DNA of 7,641 nucleotides from Thiotrichaceae bacterium (GTDB taxonomy: Bacteria > Pseudomonadota > Gammaproteobacteria > Thiotrichales > Thiotrichaceae), in assembly GCA_027024625.1 (NCBI GenBank), contig JALVRY010000028.1, forward strand, positions 1 through 7,641. The letters are read 5' to 3'. Both the position numbers and the translations under genes were made by a program. The notes under the pieces are model-generated. The model was given only the letters and a program-made list of their open reading frames with translations, did not search any database and was not told the DNA's origin. Positions 5,698 to 7,641 of the stretch are shown here, piece by piece. The first letter of the stretch is position 1, and each line of letters opens with the position of its first letter.

Positions 5698-7263
5698 TTA
5701 AAACTCTTCTTCTTGCTCAGATGCTTCATATTCCAGCTGACCAGGAAGAATCAATGCATTACTCACTAACTGATGCACACTAACAATCTGATCCATACTA
5801 AAGCCATAATATGGGATCACTTTAGTAAACTGTGACTTACAAATTGCACAGATCGCTGCCATGTGAGTAACACCTTTATTTTCTGTTACGTTTTTCAACG
5901 CTTCCATTCTAGGTGCAGCACCTTTAATACGGATTTCCATTAAATCATCCGTTAAAATACCGCCTCCGCCACCACAGCAGAACGTTGCATCATGTGTAGT
6001 ATCTTGCGGCATATCGACGTAATTATTACAAACTGCTTTAATAACATTACGTGGAATATCGAACTGTCCACCTGGCTTATCACCCATACGCGTAGCACGA
6101 GCAATATTACAAGAGTCGTGGAACGTAACTGTCATATCATCATTACGGGACTTATCAATATTTAACTTGCCGTCACGCAATAATGGCCATGTAATTTCTA
6201 GTACATGCTGTGGCACAGGATATTTTGGATCTAAGAAATCAAATGGTCCTGCTAGTGTATTTAAGAATGAATACGCAACACGCCATGCATGTCCACACTC
6301 ACCGAATACAATACGCTTAACACCCAAATCTATCGCTGCCTTACGAATACGCAGTGCAATTTTTCGCATATTTTCGTAAGAGCCGATAAACATGCCGAAG
6401 TTTGCACCCTCAGAGGCATACGAACTTAGCGTCCAATCTAGTCCAGCTTCATGGAATACTTTTGCGTATCCCATCAAACCATCTACATGAGGTTCTGCGA
6501 AGAAGTCAGCCGATGGTGTAATTAACAGTACATCTGCTCCTTTTTTATCTAAAGGAAGCTTAACTTTTACACCTGTATCCCATTCAATATCTTCTTCAAG
6601 ACCTTCAAGTGTATCCGCCAATGCTGCCTGTGGTAGCCCAAGATTATTACCAATCTTGTAAACTTTACCCATAATCTCAGTGCAGTATTTCTGACCACGA
6701 CCAATGTGATTTAAAATCTCACGAGCTGCCATTGATATTTCTGCGGTATCAATACCATAAGGGCAGAAAACCGAACAACGGCGACACTGTGAACATTGAT
6801 GGTAGTAGTTGTACCAATCATCAATGACTTCTTCAGTCAAGTCAGTTGCACCTACTAATTTAGGAAAGTATTTACCTGCAAATGTAAAGTAGCGACGATA
6901 AACTTTTCTTAATAAGTCTTGTCGAGCAACAGGCATATTCTTGGCATCAGATGTACCAATAAAGTAATGACACTTATCAGTACATGCCCCACACTTTACA
7001 CAAATATCCAGATAAACTTGCAAAGAACGATAGCGTGACTTTAAGTCAGCCATTTTTTCTAATGCTCGCTCTTTCCAATTTTCAACTAACGTGTACTTAG
7101 TTGTATCACCGATTTTTTCAAAATCAGTGGGAAAGTGCATGTCTGCTTGGAATTCAGGCTTTGAAACCCAAGGCCCTTCTCCTTTCATAGTGCCATGCTG
7201 TACCGCTGGAATCTCCAGTGTACCTGTCTCGCCTGTTACTTTTGGTATTTCAAAATCTGCCAC
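5698..7263 (-). CDS. dsrK: DsrK, HdrD-like catalytic iron-sulfur subunit of DsrMKJOP
   Basis: The 521-residue protein starts at a GTG (7261-7263) with GAGGT seven bases upstream. Two ferredoxin-type motifs, CVKCGACTDKC (88-98) and CSQCRRCSVFCP (157-168), each bind a [4Fe-4S] cluster. The C-terminal half carries the cysteine-rich CCG domains of heterodisulfide reductase subunits: GECGHAW (321-327), HDSC (382-385), FCCGGGGG (428-435) and CAIC (472-475). These form the CX(n)CCGX(n)CXXC site of the special catalytic cluster. DsrK sits on the cytoplasmic face, bound to DsrM, and is thought to act on the DsrC disulfide/trisulfide. The ~85-residue N-terminal extension without cysteines and the acidic tail (ending EQEEEF) carry no motif I can assign. 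The dsrM stop lies 40 bases upstream and dsrL begins 102 bases downstream. Confidence 0.97.
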   Translation of the reverse strand: MADFEIPKVTGETGTLEIPAVQHGTMKGEGPWVSKPEFQADMHFPTDFEKIGDTTKYTLVENWKERALEKMADLKSRYRSLQVYLDICVKCGACTDKCHYFIGTSDAKNMPVARQDLLRKVYRRYFTFAGKYFPKLVGATDLTEEVIDDWYNYYHQCSQCRRCSVFCPYGIDTAEISMAAREILNHIGRGQKYCTEIMGKVYKIGNNLGLPQAALADTLEGLEEDIEWDTGVKVKLPLDKKGADVLLITPSADFFAEPHVDGLMGYAKVFHEAGLDWTLSSYASEGANFGMFIGSYENMRKIALRIRKAAIDLGVKRIVFGECGHAWRVAYSFLNTLAGPFDFLDPKYPVPQHVLEITWPLLRDGKLNIDKSRNDDMTVTFHDSCNIARATRMGDKPGGQFDIPRNVIKAVCNNYVDMPQDTTHDATFCCGGGGGILTDDLMEIRIKGAAPRMEALKNVTENKGVTHMAAICAICKSQFTKVIPYYGFSMDQIVSVHQLVSNALILPGQLEYEASEQEEEF

Positions 7264-7303
7264 AGTGTGTACCTCTAAAATCCTTAACTACTAGCCGTAA
7301 CGC

Positions 7304-7641
7304 CTACTTGTTTAACTCATCAAGATACATCTTACCTTGGTCTTCCAGCTCTTTCGCCCAAGGTGATAGATGACGTTTCTCTCTAGGATTATCAACCTGA
7401 TTACGTGTCGGGCTGAAGAACACACCGGGTGCGTGAAGCAATTTACTGATAGGAAAAATCAACATCAGAAATGCAACCAGTGCTAAATGAATCAAAATAA
7501 TGGGATCTGTAGGTAGAGGCTGCCAATTAAACATCATCAACCCACGAAAGAATTCTTTAACTTGAACGACATCTGTACCTGCGACAAATGTGGTCATCAT
7601 GCCCGTCCCGACAATACCCATGAATAAAACAAGCATTAGGT
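7304..7641 (-). CDS. dsrM: DsrM, NarI-type membrane cytochrome b subunit (C-terminal part only)
   Basis: The frame is open at the right edge of the window, so only about the last 112 residues are seen. They include the end of one hydrophobic segment (LFMGIVGTGMMTTF) and another, PIILIHLALVAFLMLIFPISKLLHAPG, that carries two histidines. The second segment matches the last helix and its flank in the nitrate reductase gamma subunit (NarI) family, where such residues ligate heme b. A cytoplasmic tail follows, with NQVDNPREKRH and a charged end. DsrM passes electrons between the quinone pool and DsrK. The methionine at 7636 lies inside the protein and is not the start. The stop is followed after 40 bases by dsrK. 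Confidence 0.93.
   Translation of the reverse strand, partial: LMLVLFMGIVGTGMMTTFVAGTDVVQVKEFFRGLMMFNWQPLPTDPIILIHLALVAFLMLIFPISKLLHAPGVFFSPTRNQVDNPREKRHLSPWAKELEDQGKMYLDELNK

Noticed and set aside
1..7641. CRISPR arrays, tRNA or rRNA genes, insertion sequences and attachment sites
   Set aside because: I read the gaps and gene ends for repeat-spacer periodicity, cloverleaf arms, transposase motifs and long terminal repeats and saw none. Nearly all the window is accounted for by the dsr genes.

Overview
The window carries the 3' part of a dsr (dissimilatory sulfite reductase) gene cluster of the sulfur-oxidising type. Every supported gene is on the minus strand, so the genes are read from position 7641 down to 1. 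In transcription order they are dsrM (3' end only), dsrK, dsrL, dsrJ, dsrO, dsrP and the start of a dsrN-like gene. The presence of dsrL and a dsrN-type gene, and the order M-K-L-J-O-P-N, match sulfur-oxidising bacteria such as Allochromatium vinosum rather than classical sulfate reducers. The DNA is AT-rich (about 40% G+C by eye), which argues against the GC-rich purple sulfur bacteria. An AT-rich gammaproteobacterial sulfur oxidiser (SUP05/Thioglobus-like, Thiotrichales-like or a symbiont) is my inference; the window has no taxonomic marker gene.

Layout. Positions 7304-7641 hold the C-terminus of DsrM, a membrane cytochrome b of the NarI type. Positions 5698-7263 hold dsrK (HdrD-like catalytic Fe-S protein, GTG start). 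A 102-bp spacer with an imperfect hairpin leads to dsrL (3637-5595, Fe-S flavoprotein NAD(P)H oxidoreductase). A 129-bp spacer with a terminator-like hairpin and six T residues separates dsrL from dsrJ (3124-3507, triheme cytochrome c). dsrO (2388-3119, Tat-exported Fe-S protein) and dsrP (1157-2371, NrfD-type membrane protein) follow closely. A second, stronger terminator lies just after dsrP. Beyond it, an open frame starts at 1043 and runs off the left edge.

Working together: DsrMKJOP forms a transmembrane redox complex. DsrJ and DsrO face the periplasm, DsrM and DsrP sit in the membrane, and DsrK faces the cytoplasm. In sulfur oxidisers it is thought to link periplasmic and quinone redox chemistry to the cytoplasmic DsrC trisulfide/thiol cycle. 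DsrL passes electrons from DsrAB-catalysed sulfane-sulfur oxidation to NAD(P)+. DsrN amidates siroheme to make the siroamide cofactor of DsrAB.

The main surprise is the last gene. Its first ~265 codons are a convincing DsrN (CbiA-type ATPase domain), but at the first strand of the glutaminase domain it switches in frame to the middle of a PLP-dependent fold-type I aminotransferase. The switch falls inside a short segment (Asp-Leu-Glu-Ala-Leu-Glu-Gln, 234-254) that is plausible in both families. This is either an in-frame deletion/recombination fusion that removed the DsrN glutaminase domain, or a chimeric assembly join. Other points are a DsrO that has lost exactly the ligands of one of the four clusters expected for its superfamily, a lipobox-like N-terminus on DsrJ, and two terminator-like hairpins that divide the cluster into transcriptional blocks.
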